Notes under the pieces: model-generated
Databases searched by the model: none
What the model was told of the DNA's origin: nothing
Seen by the model: the letters and a program-made list of their open reading frames with translations, nothing else
Translations under genes and position numbers: made by a program
DNA from: Chrysophaeum taylorii
Lineage: Eukaryota > Sar > Pelagophyceae > Pelagomonadales > Pelagomonadaceae
Reading direction: 5' to 3'
Assembly: GCA_029834535.1 (NCBI GenBank)
Contig: JAQMWT010000362.1
Span: forward strand, 248,001 to 312,000
Length of the DNA: 64,000 nucleotides
Shown here: positions 19,537-31,416 of the stretch, piece after piece
How positions within the stretch are numbered: the stretch's first letter is position 1
Layout of the letters: each line of letters begins with the position of its first letter

Positions 19537-19876
19537 GTCAGCCCAACTGTGTTGTACGTATAAATGGAGTGATCAATTTACGCCTGATCACGAGTACAAT
19601 GCGACAATGTGTTTGGCGGTGGTCTACTGTACAAATTTGTTGTGTGACGGTAAGTGCCCACCAGTTGATTTGGTTTGTGACCGAGTTGGGTCGGTCACTG
19701 GTCATATGCACTCGCATAGCCAATAAAATTAAAAATTTTCCATCACAAGCCGCGGAAACTTGTACGGGTTTTTTCCTCCTATTCCCCAAAAAAAGACTGA
19801 CTGCTCGAGAATTAATCCGTTCTTCTCAAGTCACCCTGTTTTAAATAGCATGTTGATTTGTTTGGTCTTGTAAATA

Positions 19877-20200
19877 ACTAACTAACTAACTTCAGACCTC
19901 TCCCGAGGCATGGGAGCCAGAGCATGGGAGCCAGGCCGGACCGGCAGGGGCCGATCCGGAATCACAGAGCGAAATCACGCAGTTGGGGCAGAGAGGACGG
20001 GCGAGGAGTTGTTGATGGCGGACCGCCACTGCGCGCGGTCTTGTGCGAGGTCGTGCAAAAGCGTCGCAGGCCGCGAACGTGTTGGTCCACGTACAATCGA
20101 CCTGTCCGTCGCGTTCTGCCCAACCGAGCGAACCCCATCCCATCGCGGAAAAATAAGCCCACGCTTAAATAGCGTACTGTACATATGACCCGCACTCAAG
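19877..20200 (-). mobile_element. LINE 3' fragment with (TAAC)n tail
   Basis: On the minus strand the fragment ends in a GTTA microsatellite (plus strand TAACTAACTAAC at 19877-19890). Its last ~70 bp (GATCCGG...CATGGGAGCC...GAGAGGTCTGAAG) match the 3' ends of the SINE-like copies at 60-418 and 62995-63358. Upstream, the frame ending at 19975 encodes LLHDLAQDRAQWRSAINNSS, typical of the extreme C terminus of LINE reverse-transcriptase proteins. Strongly 5'-truncated; no flanking duplication was found. A 17-bp internal duplication (CATGGGAGCCAG) is present near the tail. Confidence 0.65.
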
Positions 20201-20269
20201 AAACCCTTCATTCTTATGTGTCGAATATGTCTATCAATCCTATAACCTATTCTTTAATAGGTCACAACC

Positions 20270-21546
20270 ATGTCAAAACAAAAACCAATATCCACTACGG
20301 ATATCTACAAACAAGAACAAATCCTCGTTGATAAAATCAACGCAGGATTGCGTTTCCAAGACAACTCAACCAAGGTGAGCTTACAAATTGAGGTGCTTCG
20401 CAGGCATATGACAAGTCCATACGTGGACGCGTTATTCTGCTTCGATTCATATGAAGCTTACACCCGGAATGCTCCTGAGTATAACCAACGTCTTGAACAA
20501 GAAGTTGATATCATCTTCGCTCAATGGAAAGCTGAACAAGTAAATGATTTACACTTACCTGATGAAGATGCCTTGCCTAATCATCTTAAAACTTGGCACG
20601 TCAATTCATCACATCAACTATCAGTTGATGCTCGTAATAATCTCGAACGACATTACTACCAAGAGTCATACAATCTCGTTCGTCCCGAATTAAATGAGGA
20701 TGTTAAACGTGTCCTCACGTTATTAGATACCCGATTCCCTAAATCAATGTGTATGATTCATCTCTAACTAACATGTCCTTTACAGGTCTCTCTAATGCCG
20801 ACTGGATCAAACACTGCGAAACTTATGCTGGTTTCTTGTACACATTCTTTAATCTGGAATCACAAGAAAAACCCGCACTCGCTATGTGGCCTAAATTAAA
20901 GAAGATATATGCACTTACTGCACATCCTAATAAACTACGTGCAGTAATGCTTTTAGCTTACCATTACTATGAGACAGCAAAGCAATTAAATAATGATGAG
21001 GCATCAATCCAATTTAATGATTCCATAATCACTCTCAAAGCTCACGAGGAGATCTATCGTCTATATGCTCATCCCTCGGATCACGAGCGCTATTCTCAAT
21101 CTTTACTGGAATGGTGTAAACTCTACCATACACGCTCTGGGAACAACTCGACTCACGATCCTGAATTGTTAAAGCTAGTTGATCCTAACGACGTTCGTCC
21201 GTTATTGGAGTTCCTGTTAAAGATGTACAATGAAACAAAGTTTTCCTCTAACCGACGCTTGGATAAACCCGCTTCTTGGATCCCTTACATCCCTGGTACT
21301 ACCGCTACCAAGCCATCTAAGGTATTATTGATGGATACTATTCATCAATCCCACGACTCTCTAAACAATGCTTACTCGTTGTTAGCTACTGTGGCTGGAC
21401 AGTCTGGCTTCAACGCTCGTAAGCTTCGTAATGCAAAAGATAAAGCATCGACAATTTTACCTCGTGACACGTCGTACTATCGTCCACCTTCAAATTATAA
21501 CGTCAAGTACCAGCTTCGATCGTCCTGTCTACTCACACTCCTCTAG
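20270..21546 (+). mobile_element. LTR element part: 5' (gag-region) frames, unassigned
   Basis: The first coding part of the element, in the gag position, with helical and polar composition. No CCHC zinc knuckle is seen, and no family assignment is possible by eye. Confidence 0.45.
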
Positions 21547-22897
21547 CCGTAATGCACGCTCTAATATGTCTCTTATGGACCGGGCTACTTATCAAGTTGA
21601 TCGTCTTCGCCACCTGTTTGGTAAACTACAGGAAGCGAATCCCAACCCCTCTACCGACTCTAAAATGGTACAGGAGGAAATGAAAAGCTTATTGAGTACC
21701 CTCTGGACAACCGCTTCTCAAGCTTCGACACAGTCCTTAGATCCTGACGAAGCCACCCAAGTTCATCTCTACTTATCTCGAGTTGATACTATGTCCAACA
21801 CCATATCGAGCCTCTTAGAAGCCGATAAGGAATCTCTTGTTTCAGAAGAAAAGTATCTAACTGAAACATCTGCTCCTGAAGCGCCCCCCAGTGATGCGGA
21901 GCAGAGGGGGACTGCTGATACAGAGAAAATGTTCCACACTTTTCTGTCCATTAAAGATGATGAAATCGATAACATCCCTCAGCCGCTATTGCAGCACATA
22001 AACGCTAAAGCTCAGAATGCTATCGTTCGTCGTCAAGCTCGGGAAACTTCCTCGCACTCTGAGCTCCCCAATAATCTACCCAACGAAGATAATGAAGATG
22101 GCACAGATCCCCCTGTGTTGCTACCAAAATTAAACACTGGTTTTACACTCGTCGTTGTGCCTTCTGAACAAACGCAAAGTTTCATGACACAGTACGTGTT
22201 TGGTCAAAGCTCAACACATGCCTGTTATGCAACAATGATTATACTGTACAACAAGTACAATTTGCCGCTAATGACTACGCCAGGATATGCTGACACATGT
22301 GCTTCTCAACATGTAATTAACTTTAAACGTTATGCTGATCCTATCCACATCGTAAAGCTACCCGAGTCCTTATCACCTGCTATCCAGACTGCTACGGATA
22401 CGCAGGGTATCACACATGGTATGATTATAAGGACTGTCATTCCCGCTCTCCCAAAGCATCCAATTGTGGGATATGTAAAGCTAGACGTTGTGCTTTTCCT
22501 ACCCAAGCAAAACGACCATAACGATCCCGATCTGCACATCACCAGCATGACTCAATGGGGAGAAGACAAACTTAGTATACATCTTTATGGAGTTGAATTT
22601 AAAGGACAATCAGCTATCCAGAGTAGAATTGATGATAATGTCAAGATTACTTTGTTTAGACTTAATTACTTGTTGCCTACTCCACCAATTTATTCGCTAC
22701 AACGAGCAAAAGCGCGCAAAATGGAACTTCGCTCACTACAGTTCAGACTATGTGCGTTTAATGAACAACGCGAAATGCTTAAACTATATTCCACCCTCAT
22801 GGAACGCGTAATTTACGTCCCATGGCTCAAAACCATCTTGGAGTCAATGCATTCGCAACTGCCTTACATACGCAAGCATTTCCCACCTCCCGTATGA
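21547..22897 (+). mobile_element. LTR element part: protease-like region
   Basis: Contains YADTCASQHVI at about 22286-22318, which fits the Copia-type aspartic protease motif (D-T/S-G-A-S followed by H). The flanking residues form alternating hydrophobic strands, as in retropepsins. Confidence 0.5.
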
Positions 22898-22915
22898 CGC
22901 AAGGTTACCACACGT

Positions 22916-23610
22916 TTGCTTCACACAGTAACTACGTCTCCTAGCTCACGAACACCTACTGTAACTCTACTTTGCTCTGGGATGTCCACTCCTGCCTTCT
23001 TGGCTTGCGCTTCTAATGACTTGCAAATCAACATCAACGTTAAAGTTCTTGTTGAGAGCGACGACAATCTCACGCACATGCTACGAAGACGTTTTGGTAA
23101 TTCCATCGAAGTTTTCCCATCCCTACCCAAGTTTCTCACATATCTCCATCGAGCATCGGACGTCGAACGTGCAAGATATTACACCGATATAGTGGAAATG
23201 ACATCACCATGCACAAATCGCAACATAATCAATGGGAGTTCCATTTCCACCTTCGAGCGCGATATGGATGATTCCTTGTTCCCAAGTGCTCTAAGTGTAC
23301 TTGAGCTTTTAAAGCCGCTTGTTCTCTTCATGGAAATGACTCCACCACACTCTGCATCGTATGAAGATCATATGCGAGTTGCTAATCTCATCTTCTCAAC
23401 GATGCACTACACGGTGGACATATGTGACCGATTTCCATGCTATTTATGTGGAGATTAGCAAGCCAGAGAAAGATGGATCCTCGTCGCACGCAAATATAAC
23501 ACCGGCCCTCTTGATCTGCTTTCATGGCCTAATAAACGAGTCACTTCCTTTATGGATATTGCAGACCACGCTAATTCCATCAGTCGCAAGTTAATAGTCG
23601 ACGAACCTTA
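22916..23610 (+). mobile_element. LTR element part: C5-cytosine DNA methyltransferase domain
   Basis: Ordered motifs of DNA (cytosine-5) methyltransferases: LLCSGMSTPAF (motif I, SAM binding), KVLVESDD (motif II), DIVEMTSPCTNRN (motif IV with the catalytic Pro-Cys), LFMEMTPPHSASY (motif VI) and QARERWILVARK (motif VIII). This is not part of a standard Copia element. Capture of such enzymes by Copia and Ty3-type elements is known from dinoflagellates and charophyte algae. It lies between the protease and RNase H parts. Part of a broken element. Confidence 0.7.
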
Positions 23611-23979
23611 GACGCAGGTCTTTCCTGACATACCATTTGTGTCCACACCTAAAACCTACAATATTTTCAGTCGTACAGGATCCGTGCGCTTAACTGTGAC
23701 TGAGCTTGAAACCTTAACTATGCTGTTCCTTCGTCTGCACTCTAATAAAACAGTCGAACATCCCAGTCAAGATGAAATGGAGGGTATTTCTAACTTTCGC
23801 CTGGGATTCTTGACTAATTCAAGAAAACCACTTGCTTGCTTGCGCAAGCCCGAAAATCGTAATCTTCGACTCTGGTACTACTCTGGCTCTTCCGCTCTAA
23901 TAGACCATCTTCGACTTCTTATCGGCAATCGCACTGACATGGCCACCATGTTGGATTACACTAAAGAACAAGTCAATTC

Positions 23980-24576
23980 AGGTAACTTTGATCCATTGGT
24001 CGCGTTCGTTGACGCCGATACTGCACCCTCTTATGAACAAGACCGCAAGTCTACAACCGGTTACTCATCTTTTTGTTTGGTTCTCTGATCACTTGGAAGT
24101 CTAAGTTACAGCCTATCACGGCTACTTCTACGCACGAGAGTGAACTTATCGCCCATAATATGTGTGCCGATGATGTGGTCTGGTTACGCAAATTGTTAAC
24201 GGAAATGGCATTCGCTATAAATCCTCACTTCTATCTTCGCCAACCTTCAGGGAAAGACTTGCTACTAGATTATGATGCTCACGACAATCCCCTCCCATCG
24301 GACATGTCGTTCATACGTAACAGTCCTATACTTGGAGACTCTGCCTCTGCTATTCATCTATCTAATAATCCCGACAGTGCGACTAAGGCCAAAGCTATCA
24401 GCACACGCTGGTTCCGTATTCGCGACTACGTACAGTTAAAACGTATACGTCTACATCATGTTTCCGGTACCCATAATATCGCCGATGGATTTACTAAACC
24501 CTTTGGAGCTCCGCTCTTCAGCAGATTTCGCACGTTACTTGGCTTACAACAGCCCATAGCTCAACAAGATGGTTAA
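23980..24576 (+). mobile_element. LTR element part: Copia RNase H
   Basis: Motifs VDADTAPSYEQDRKSTTGY, ITWKSKLQPITATSTHESE and HHVSGTHNIADGFTKP are diagnostic of the RNase H at the 3' end of Copia pol, and set the family assignment. Confidence 0.85.
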
Positions 24577-24650
24577 TCCTTACCCTTCACTATGTCCGAA
24601 ATGACTTTAAACTAACCCTCCTATGTAAAGGAATACTGGCTCGCTAAAAT

Positions 24651-26702
24651 GTGAAATGCAATGAAAGACGCGATGTGGAGATCCCTTTTAAGATGAATCC
24701 TACTAAAAACAAGGATGCTGCGAGCCGGCGCTATTCTGTACTGAACCGTGGCCGTGGTGGCGTGTCGTCACTATCTCCACCCTTTAATGCCTTAAATCCA
24801 AGCGTTGCTCCGACTAGTTCTCCTAATCGGAAGCATCAAACCTACTTGTCGGTGGCTCAAGGACATCAATCTACGCCCGTGACGCCCAAGGCGCCCAAGG
24901 CAACTGTCCAACAACAGTCTAAATCGCAAGCAGCGAAGTCTGAGTACTTCCTGCTCAAACACTGCAAGTTTGACGTACTGGCGATGATGTCAGGGAACGT
25001 TACTGCTCTTGGTTCCTCGCCACCCAATTTTCTTCTCCCGCAACATAAGGATCCTCAGTGTTGGCTTAAGTCTTTGCAGCAGCTGCTTACGGAAGCACAA
25101 CAGACAGAGTTTGTGGATAATGTCCAATATCTCAGTTCATTGCTGTGCGTAAAAGCAAAGCGCATCCGGAATGCTCCCGCTATATCACCTAATGAAGGTA
25201 TTCGCTTTCACCGCTTTCCACCCATTAAAGGGGTTGTCAAAGTACATGTGGCGTGTACAAAGTGCTGTAATAAAATCGACATGCCGGGTACACCCCTTGT
25301 ACTCATCATATGCAATGAAGATGAGCTTAAAACGGACAGGATACGACAAGCCATTGAAGATCATCTCGCGTCTGAGCAACATGCATCGCACTGCTTCGAT
25401 GTACCGCGCCCCTTCTTTCTGTTGATTTGCGTGATGTGCAATTTATCCCATCACGGGATAGCGTTAATTAGCAATAATCAACATCCCTTCCAACTCCCTT
25501 GCTATAATGATCCAGCTGCCCACATAAGAGCTATAATCCTCCGCCTTGGAAAGTCCATTGCTATTAACAAGCTGCTCAAAGAGGCGCTCATGCAGATTAC
25601 GACATCCCTTAACGTCGATGCTTCTAAAATTCTCGTCAACCCTGACGCTAATGCCCCGCTCTTACTTCAGCTGCCCTTCATTTCGAGTGTAAATCTTGAG
25701 ATCCTTGTAGCAGCTTGGTATTTGTAACAGTCCGTTGAAGATAAAACCTGTGTAGTCACCAATCCTGATGAGTTACTTAATGTGCTCATCGAACGCTTTG
25801 TTAACGATGTTTCTCATCAACTTGACGCAACTTCTTCCGAGACGGTACCGCCAATGCTTAACTACTTTCGCCAACTTCCACCTGATCAACAACTGGCATT
25901 TAAAAACGTGTTAGTCCAAGTTGGCTACCCATCCCAAATAATTGACGTCTTCTCTGATAATACCTCTTCTGAAGATGTGTCACCAGCGCCGATCGATAAT
26001 CCACCCGCTGAACCCACGCCAGATAAAGCTAACGACAATATGGCTGAATCTTTACACCAATTAAAAGAAGAGATTCGGTCTTTATCCTTACGTCTCACTA
26101 ACACCGAACAGCAATTGATGGCACGAGAACATCAACTATCGCTTGCACTAACTTCTCTCACACAGATGCAAGAGGCCTACGAAACGTTAAATACTCAAGT
26201 GACCGAGAACATCAAGCATGTCTCTTTGTTAGACAACATCTTGTCGAGTCTTCAAATGCATCAGGACACTATAATCCCGACCTCTGCTGTATTTGTCCAT
26301 ATCATTTCTCGGTCGCTTATCTCGTCTATTGGACAGTTCCCTCCAGATACGTATAATGAGGCACAGCGAGTTCTAATCGACGCAGCAGCTCACAGCCTAC
26401 ACACAGCTATGTCTGATGTACATGATCGTGTTATTCCTGCATTGGATCTACACGCTCTTACACCAGATGCTGCTATGTCCTTCCTCTCGTCTGTTATGGC
26501 ACCCTTGGTCACCTTGAGTGATGCAATGACTACGCACAATACCAATACTGCCAACGACCTATCCTCCGATGATCATAAATCGTCTTCTCCAGAGTTAAAG
26601 GAACTGGACGATAATAGCGAGGATGAATTGGACCACGCATCTGATGTTGTGGATACCGACACCGCTTCTTTACGCAACATCACAACACGCTCGACATCAT
26701 AA
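24651..26702 (+). mobile_element. LTR element part: 3' accessory frames
   Basis: About 2 kb of coding sequence between RNase H and the right repeat, the position used for env or other accessory genes. The first part has a Cys/His cluster (CTKCCNKI and later CVMCNLSHHG) that could bind zinc. The second has a long coiled coil (about 26050-26215) and an acidic end (SSDDHKSSSPELKELDD). No signal peptide or membrane span is seen, so it is not an obvious envelope. Confidence 0.55.
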
Positions 26703-26819
26703 TTAATTTGTCCTGTTTTGTTGTTGTTTGTTCCATTGTTCACTGTTCTCATGTATATTGCACAAGTTCCGCCTCAAGAGCGTCTGAAATGCGTAAACCG
26801 TTTTCACACGTTGAGGGGG

Positions 26820-27227
26820 TCCAGAGAGCTACACTATTATGTGTGCGACACTGGAACATTTCACACCTATCTCTACAAGAGGGTTTTCTCTCCGTAATAC
26901 GGCTTTCCCTCTTTCCTTCCTTACCCTTCCGCAATTATATATTTTCATGACTATGAAGAGCCCAGTCTGAAGCTCTTTTCCAACATGGAGTAGGCCTCCA
27001 TGTGCGTACCGTCAGGTACGGGGTGTTCTGTTTAATAAACAGAGGCTTCGTTCCTCGTTGTCAGTGTAAACGCTTCTATGGGACCTAATGTCCTTAAGGA
27101 GTTAGGGCTTAAATCCCTACTTTGTGTAGTAGCATGTGACAAGCGGAATGGTCTGTACACGCCTAAGACTGCACGCAGTCTCTACCATGCACCCGGAGAG
27201 GGTAAAATCTCCCCAGATCTGTAGGAG
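26820..27227 (+). repeat. Right long terminal repeat
   Basis: Second copy of the 19115-19536 repeat, with about ten differences by eye over ~400 bp. Confidence 0.8.
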
Positions 27228-28705
27228 GTCGTAATTTTACAGTATGTACTGTTCGATTGCAAATGACCTCGACTTAAGCAGAGCCTGTTGTTGAGCCATG
27301 TTTTAAATTAGCCGCATGTGAATGTACTTATCGACGAATGTCTGCACAATAGAAAATGATATTAATAACATTGCCAAGAGTTCGAATTGGACTGATCATG
27401 CGATATGAGCGTATTGTCCACGACAACGGCATCTAGCATAACGACAGCCTAATCCTGTACAGAGCAAAGATTAAGACAGCGATCTGAGTCGGTGGAAACG
27501 AATCCGAAGTCAGGTGTGACAATATCGTGAAGGAGTACGTTCCAGCTCCTACTGGCTTAATGAGCACCGTACCAAGATCGCTTGAGCTTCACAGCATGCT
27601 ATCCACTTTCGCTTGTCGAATAGGAAAACCTGCTGAAGAAACCATTTATAGCAGGCCAGACGTAGATATCTCTAGAATAGAATGCGTGCATAGAAGAACA
27701 CGAGAAAACGAGTCCATTTTATCGTAAGAATGACCGGCGAATATGATTCAAAGTAACTGATGTCGTATCTTTGGGATACGCTCAAGACGACAGGACGCGT
27801 CTTATGGCGATCAAACCCGGAAGACTCACCAACGACCGAAGTGTCCAGCCTCTGGAGGGTCTGGTGCCAACGATGATTGGAGTGATCCATGACTGACGTT
27901 CGCGAGAGTCCCTTGGGTCTCGCGAAGGCCAATTCAGTTTTTGTCCGACTTTTCAAGAGAAGACAGACAGCATTACCCAGTGGTCACAAAACAACGATTA
28001 AAACAACAAAGCCCATTTATTAATAATAATTTTGTGGCGGGTGCCATCGCATTCAGGGTCGTTTGAATGCAACGAAGAGGCAAAGACGACTTTGAGCGGT
28101 CAAATGACGTTCTTCTGGTCTGGTGGCAACACACTCAGCATGCCGTGCGTCGGTTGACACACCGAAGAGTAAAGTAGTTTGAGTAGAAACAAGGTTCGAA
28201 AATCAAAGTGAGTCAGTGTTTTCGGGATGAATTCTGTGGGTGTTCGTTGGAGTCGGTTGGACACGTCAGTTGTCTGAGTCACTAACGTCGTTGTGGTAAA
28301 TTTGTAACTGTGAAAATCCACTCGCGGGAACTAGTAGTGTCCAGTTCTGATGGTGGAGTTGAACGAGGAACCACGTCATGGATGATGGGTTCTGACGCAT
28401 ACTGCGAGAATCAGACCAGAATATAGGCGTTGTGAGTCAGAAAGAGTATTCATTCATGATCGAAAGTTCATGGAAACCGTAGTGGTGCTGGGGACACAAT
28501 GATGTCACAGTGCTTGACGTGGAAGTATCAATACAACACAGCTACAACATCTCTGCGTCACGAAATCCTAGCTGGTTACTTAAGGGTTTATAATAATAAG
28601 TCTGATACCGTATGCGCACATCAATTCCATTTCGATTGTTCGGTTGGCACTTGTGAATGTATAAAACACAGCTACTATTTTCGTATTATCGTCACGTGTG
28701 GCCAA
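27228..28705. other. Gene-free spacer
   Basis: No open frame with family features, AT-richer than the host genes, and no recognised repeat or RNA structure. It may be older transposon-derived sequence. Confidence 0.45.
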
Positions 28706-28805
28706 GACGAGGTTGTCTTTAAAGGTCGACTCCTAAGAGGGGTGTGTGTGTGTGGGACGAGGTTGTCTTTAAAGGTCGACTCCTAAGAGGGGTGTGTGTG
28801 TGTGG
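28706..28805. repeat. Perfect 50-bp tandem duplication with AAAGGTCGACT motif
   Basis: Two identical 50-bp units (28706-28755, 28756-28805), each starting GACGAGGTTGTCTTTAAAGG, containing the AAAGGTCGACTCCTAAGAGG motif and ending in (GT)n. The same motif occurs at 17667 and 62808. Confidence 0.9.
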
Positions 28806-29945
28806 TGCATGTTCAAAGTTGTGTTTGAAACTAGGACCCCGGTGGTTCGGTTCTGAACTACGCCTTTGTCGACGAGAGACCACCGAGAGCGTTGCCAACT
28901 TCAGCGGGGCTGCTGTTAGGACGACTCCGCGCGGCGGTGGATTTGTTCTCCGCGTCCGCGCAAAGAGCCACTCAAAGCGTGCACCATTTGCTGGTGCCGG
29001 TGTTGCCAGTGCGCGATCGAGCGAGATCGCTCGCCGGTCGCTTCGAGGCGTTCGATGTCTACGAATCTCACCGTGTGGGAATTTGCGCGTGGCGGTTAAT
29101 GCGCCGCGCGGACTTTCGAGTGCGCGAGCGTCGTCGTCGCGCAAGGCGGCAACGATGGAAATCCGACTAGACTGTGGATCGTGATGACGCGACGAACTTT
29201 CCGCACCTGGCCGCTAAAGTCGGATTTTTTTTTCGGGGGCGTGGATGTCCCGCGGACGTTCGCCCGCGGACTCTTGGCGGAACGATGGTGCCGCCACGCC
29301 TCGTTGCCTGAATGTTGGTGATTCACGAGACGCACGGGGTGCGCCATCGTCGTTGCGACGATCTACTTCACCGAAGCGGGCGACGAGTGCCTCGAACGAC
29401 GACGTCTTCCTCCCGATCAGAATTATGGATGCCGGGTCCAAAACGGCAAACCCCGCCGTAGGGATACTGCGTTTGCTGGCGCGGGTATCGGATCGGCCCT
29501 CCTGGACCTCGCCCCACCTACGTCCCAGCCACAAGCTGTCGGCGCCGTCCTCTGGTAGCCACGACTCGCGCGACTCTCGATCGCCCAACTCTCAGAACGA
29601 ACGGCGCGTCGTGCTTCCGAAATAATACGACGGCGCTCTCTTCGCGTGCGGAGGCGAGGCCATCGAGTAATACGACTCGACGAGTGAGGCCTCTAGTGTA
29701 TGCGACGTGCCGCGCCGCCAAATGCGTCGCGAGCATCGCTGTCCGAGGGCTGACGACGGTCGTTTCTTTGAAATATATCAAACTGGCCCTACAACACGTC
29801 CTACTAATTCCACACATGTTTCGACCGAGCCATTTTTTCCCCGGGACTGGCTGTCGCCAGGAAAGGCCGCGAAAAGTAGTTGAAGACCCGGACCGCCCCC
29901 ATATTCATAATCACCCTAAAGAAAAGAAAAGAAAAGAAAGAAGGC
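28806..29945. other. Spacer, no supported gene
   Basis: GC rises to host level. Frames of about 80-146 codons overlap on both strands, but none shows a domain or exon junctions. The part nearest 29940 probably holds the 3' UTR of RPF2. Confidence 0.4.
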
Positions 29946-30827
29946 CTACTCTTCCGAGGCGTGATGCGAGCGCTTGAGAGCCTTGACTTTGCGGGCCTGG
30001 AGCGCGTCAATGTCCTGCCGGCCCACGTGGACCTTTCCGACGGTATCCCTAAGGGGTGTCGTGCTGATATTCTTGCGCTTTTTGGGCTTGAGTTGCTTGG
30101 GCTGTTTGAGCGCGGTTTTCCAGAGGTCGAGAGACGGGGAGTGGTGGCGGCGGAGGTCCAAGACGAGCGGTTTCCCGGACTCTTCGAGGTTGACGGTTGG
30201 AATCGTGGTGCCCGACTTGCGGAGCCGGAGGCGATTGGGGGATATCGCGATCCTGATAGCGGGTTCGCGCGTCATTGCAACGACGAGGACGTGCTCGAGG
30301 CCTGCCAAGTTGACCTTGTCGACGTCGGCGCCTCGAAAAAAGTCTAAAAAAAAGTTTCGGAGTCTTTTTGTAAGATCGTCGGCGTCCCACTCCCCCACGA
30401 ACACCAAGCACGGCTTGGTCCCAAGCATCTTGTTGAGGGTTCCACCCTCCTCGAGGACACCGAACTCAAACATGTCGAGCAACGACCCGTCGTACAGCCG
30501 GCCCAGAGTGAGATTGTCAGGCCGTTTTTTTGAGTGCGAGGCGATACCAAAAAGAACGGCGTCGTACTGTTGCGCGAGGCGCTCGACGCTCGAGGCATCG
30601 TCGAAGGGCCGGACTTCGCGGCGGCGGTTGAGGTAAACTGCGTCCGGCTTCTTCAGCTGCGAGACGCTCTGGACGGCTGCGGTCGCACGCTCCGAAGTTC
30701 GCGGTCCACGCAGTAGCAAAGCAACCTTGGCGTCCTCGTGGACCTTGGGGGCGCGCGACTCGAGAAAACGCTTCCCGCGTGCCGTTACGCGACGCCCATC
30801 GTGCGTCGCCGATCTCGGTTTCGTCAT
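29946..30827 (-). CDS. RPF2: Ribosome production factor 2 (Brix domain)
   Basis: Single exon, 293 residues, close to the usual ~300 of the family. Hallmarks of Rpf2: KVALLLRGPRTSE near residue 35, LKKPDAVYLNRR, the HSKKRPDNLTLGRLYDGSLL motif, LDFFRGADVDKVNLAGLEHV, and the C-terminal KPKKRKNISTTPL and GKVHVGRQDIDALQARKVK. Rpf2 with Rrs1 recruits the 5S RNP (5S rRNA, L5, L11) into the pre-60S particle in the nucleolus. The basic C terminus fits rRNA binding. No introns. It is divergent from a small acidic protein gene, with 96 bp between start codons. Confidence 0.95.
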   Translation of the reverse strand: MTKPRSATHDGRRVTARGKRFLESRAPKVHEDAKVALLLRGPRTSERATAAVQSVSQLKKPDAVYLNRRREVRPFDDASSVERLAQQYDAVLFGIASHSKKRPDNLTLGRLYDGSLLDMFEFGVLEEGGTLNKMLGTKPCLVFVGEWDADDLTKRLRNFFLDFFRGADVDKVNLAGLEHVLVVAMTREPAIRIAISPNRLRLRKSGTTIPTVNLEESGKPLVLDLRRHHSPSLDLWKTALKQPKQLKPKKRKNISTTPLRDTVGKVHVGRQDIDALQARKVKALKRSHHASEE

Positions 30828-30923
30828 ACCCTAAACCTTTTATTATCTTCTACAGCCGTTACTTTTTTTTTTAAAGTTCTCGCCTTCGCTTCTGCTTGCG
30901 AGAGCATAATATTAGTAGTTCGC

Positions 30924-31250
30924 ATGGACGAACACTGCGGAGATCTCTGCTGCTGCGAGGACGCCTTCGACCTCACAGTGATGGAGGACTTCGACGAGAT
31001 CGACGACCTCATCGTCGATGACGGCAGCCTCCTTGTCGAACAGGAGGAGGAAGAGGATGAGGAGGAGGAGGTGCGTGATATGGATGAGGACGACTTCATT
31101 TTTGATTGGTGCGACGAGTACGACGACGATGTCTCTCGCATCTTCGAGAGGGTAGCAATAGCTCCGCAGCTCTGCTCCTACTGCGAAGAAAGAAACCGCT
31201 GCGGCGGACTTTGGTGCACGGCCGCCATCGACGACCTCGTTCGCTTCTAG
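30924..31250 (+). CDS. Small acidic Cys-containing protein
   Basis: 108 residues from ATG 30924, with a strongly acidic middle (LVEQEEEEDEEEEVRDMDE) and two cysteine groups (CGDLCCCEDAF near the N terminus, CSYCEERNRCGGLWC near the C terminus) that could form a small metal site. I do not recognise it. Support is moderate: good codon composition, an ATG close to the divergent RPF2 promoter, and an in-frame stop soon after. The alternative is that it is the first exon of a longer gene. Confidence 0.5.
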   Translation: MDEHCGDLCCCEDAFDLTVMEDFDEIDDLIVDDGSLLVEQEEEEDEEEEVRDMDEDDFIFDWCDEYDDDVSRIFERVAIAPQLCSYCEERNRCGGLWCTAAIDDLVRF

Positions 31251-31344
31251 TGAACTCGAGAATGTTCACGCACACGCGCGTGCTCTAGGATGGGCAATTA
31301 TTAGACGACTCTTACAGTAGCGTCATCACCATCGAGTTGGCGCT

Positions 31345-31367
31345 CGCTCGCTCGCTCGCTCGCTAGG
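31345..31367. repeat. (GCTC)n microsatellite
   Basis: About five units of GCTC between the acidic protein gene and the cyclic-nucleotide-binding gene. Confidence 0.9.
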
Positions 31368-31416
31368 GGTCTTTTCGCTGGCCGACAGCACAAGTTTAGA
31401 GCTGGCGGTGGCTGCG

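Larger units (their letters stand above)
19115..27227 (+). mobile_element. Copia-type LTR retrotransposon carrying a cytosine methyltransferase (broken)
   Basis: Direct long terminal repeats of about 410 bp lie at 19115-19536 and 26820-27227. A purine-rich stretch (TTGAGGGGG) sits just before the right repeat, as expected for the plus-strand primer. Internal parts, left to right: unassigned gag-region frames (20270-21546), an aspartic-protease-like motif (about 22289), a C5-cytosine DNA methyltransferase domain (about 22950-23610), a Copia-type RNase H (about 23980-24540) and two extra 3' frames (24651-26702). I do not recognise integrase or reverse transcriptase. The repeats look about 97% identical by eye, so insertion was fairly recent. 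The element is broken, with several breaks. A LINE fragment sits between the left repeat and the first frame. It is clearly lower in GC than the host genes. Confidence 0.8.

Noticed and set aside
24651-26702. 3' frames of the LTR element as an envelope gene
   Set aside because: No signal peptide, glycoprotein pattern or membrane span; called accessory instead.
29214-29588. 124-codon minus-strand frame as a gene
   Set aside because: No domain, and overlapping frames on both strands are equally long.
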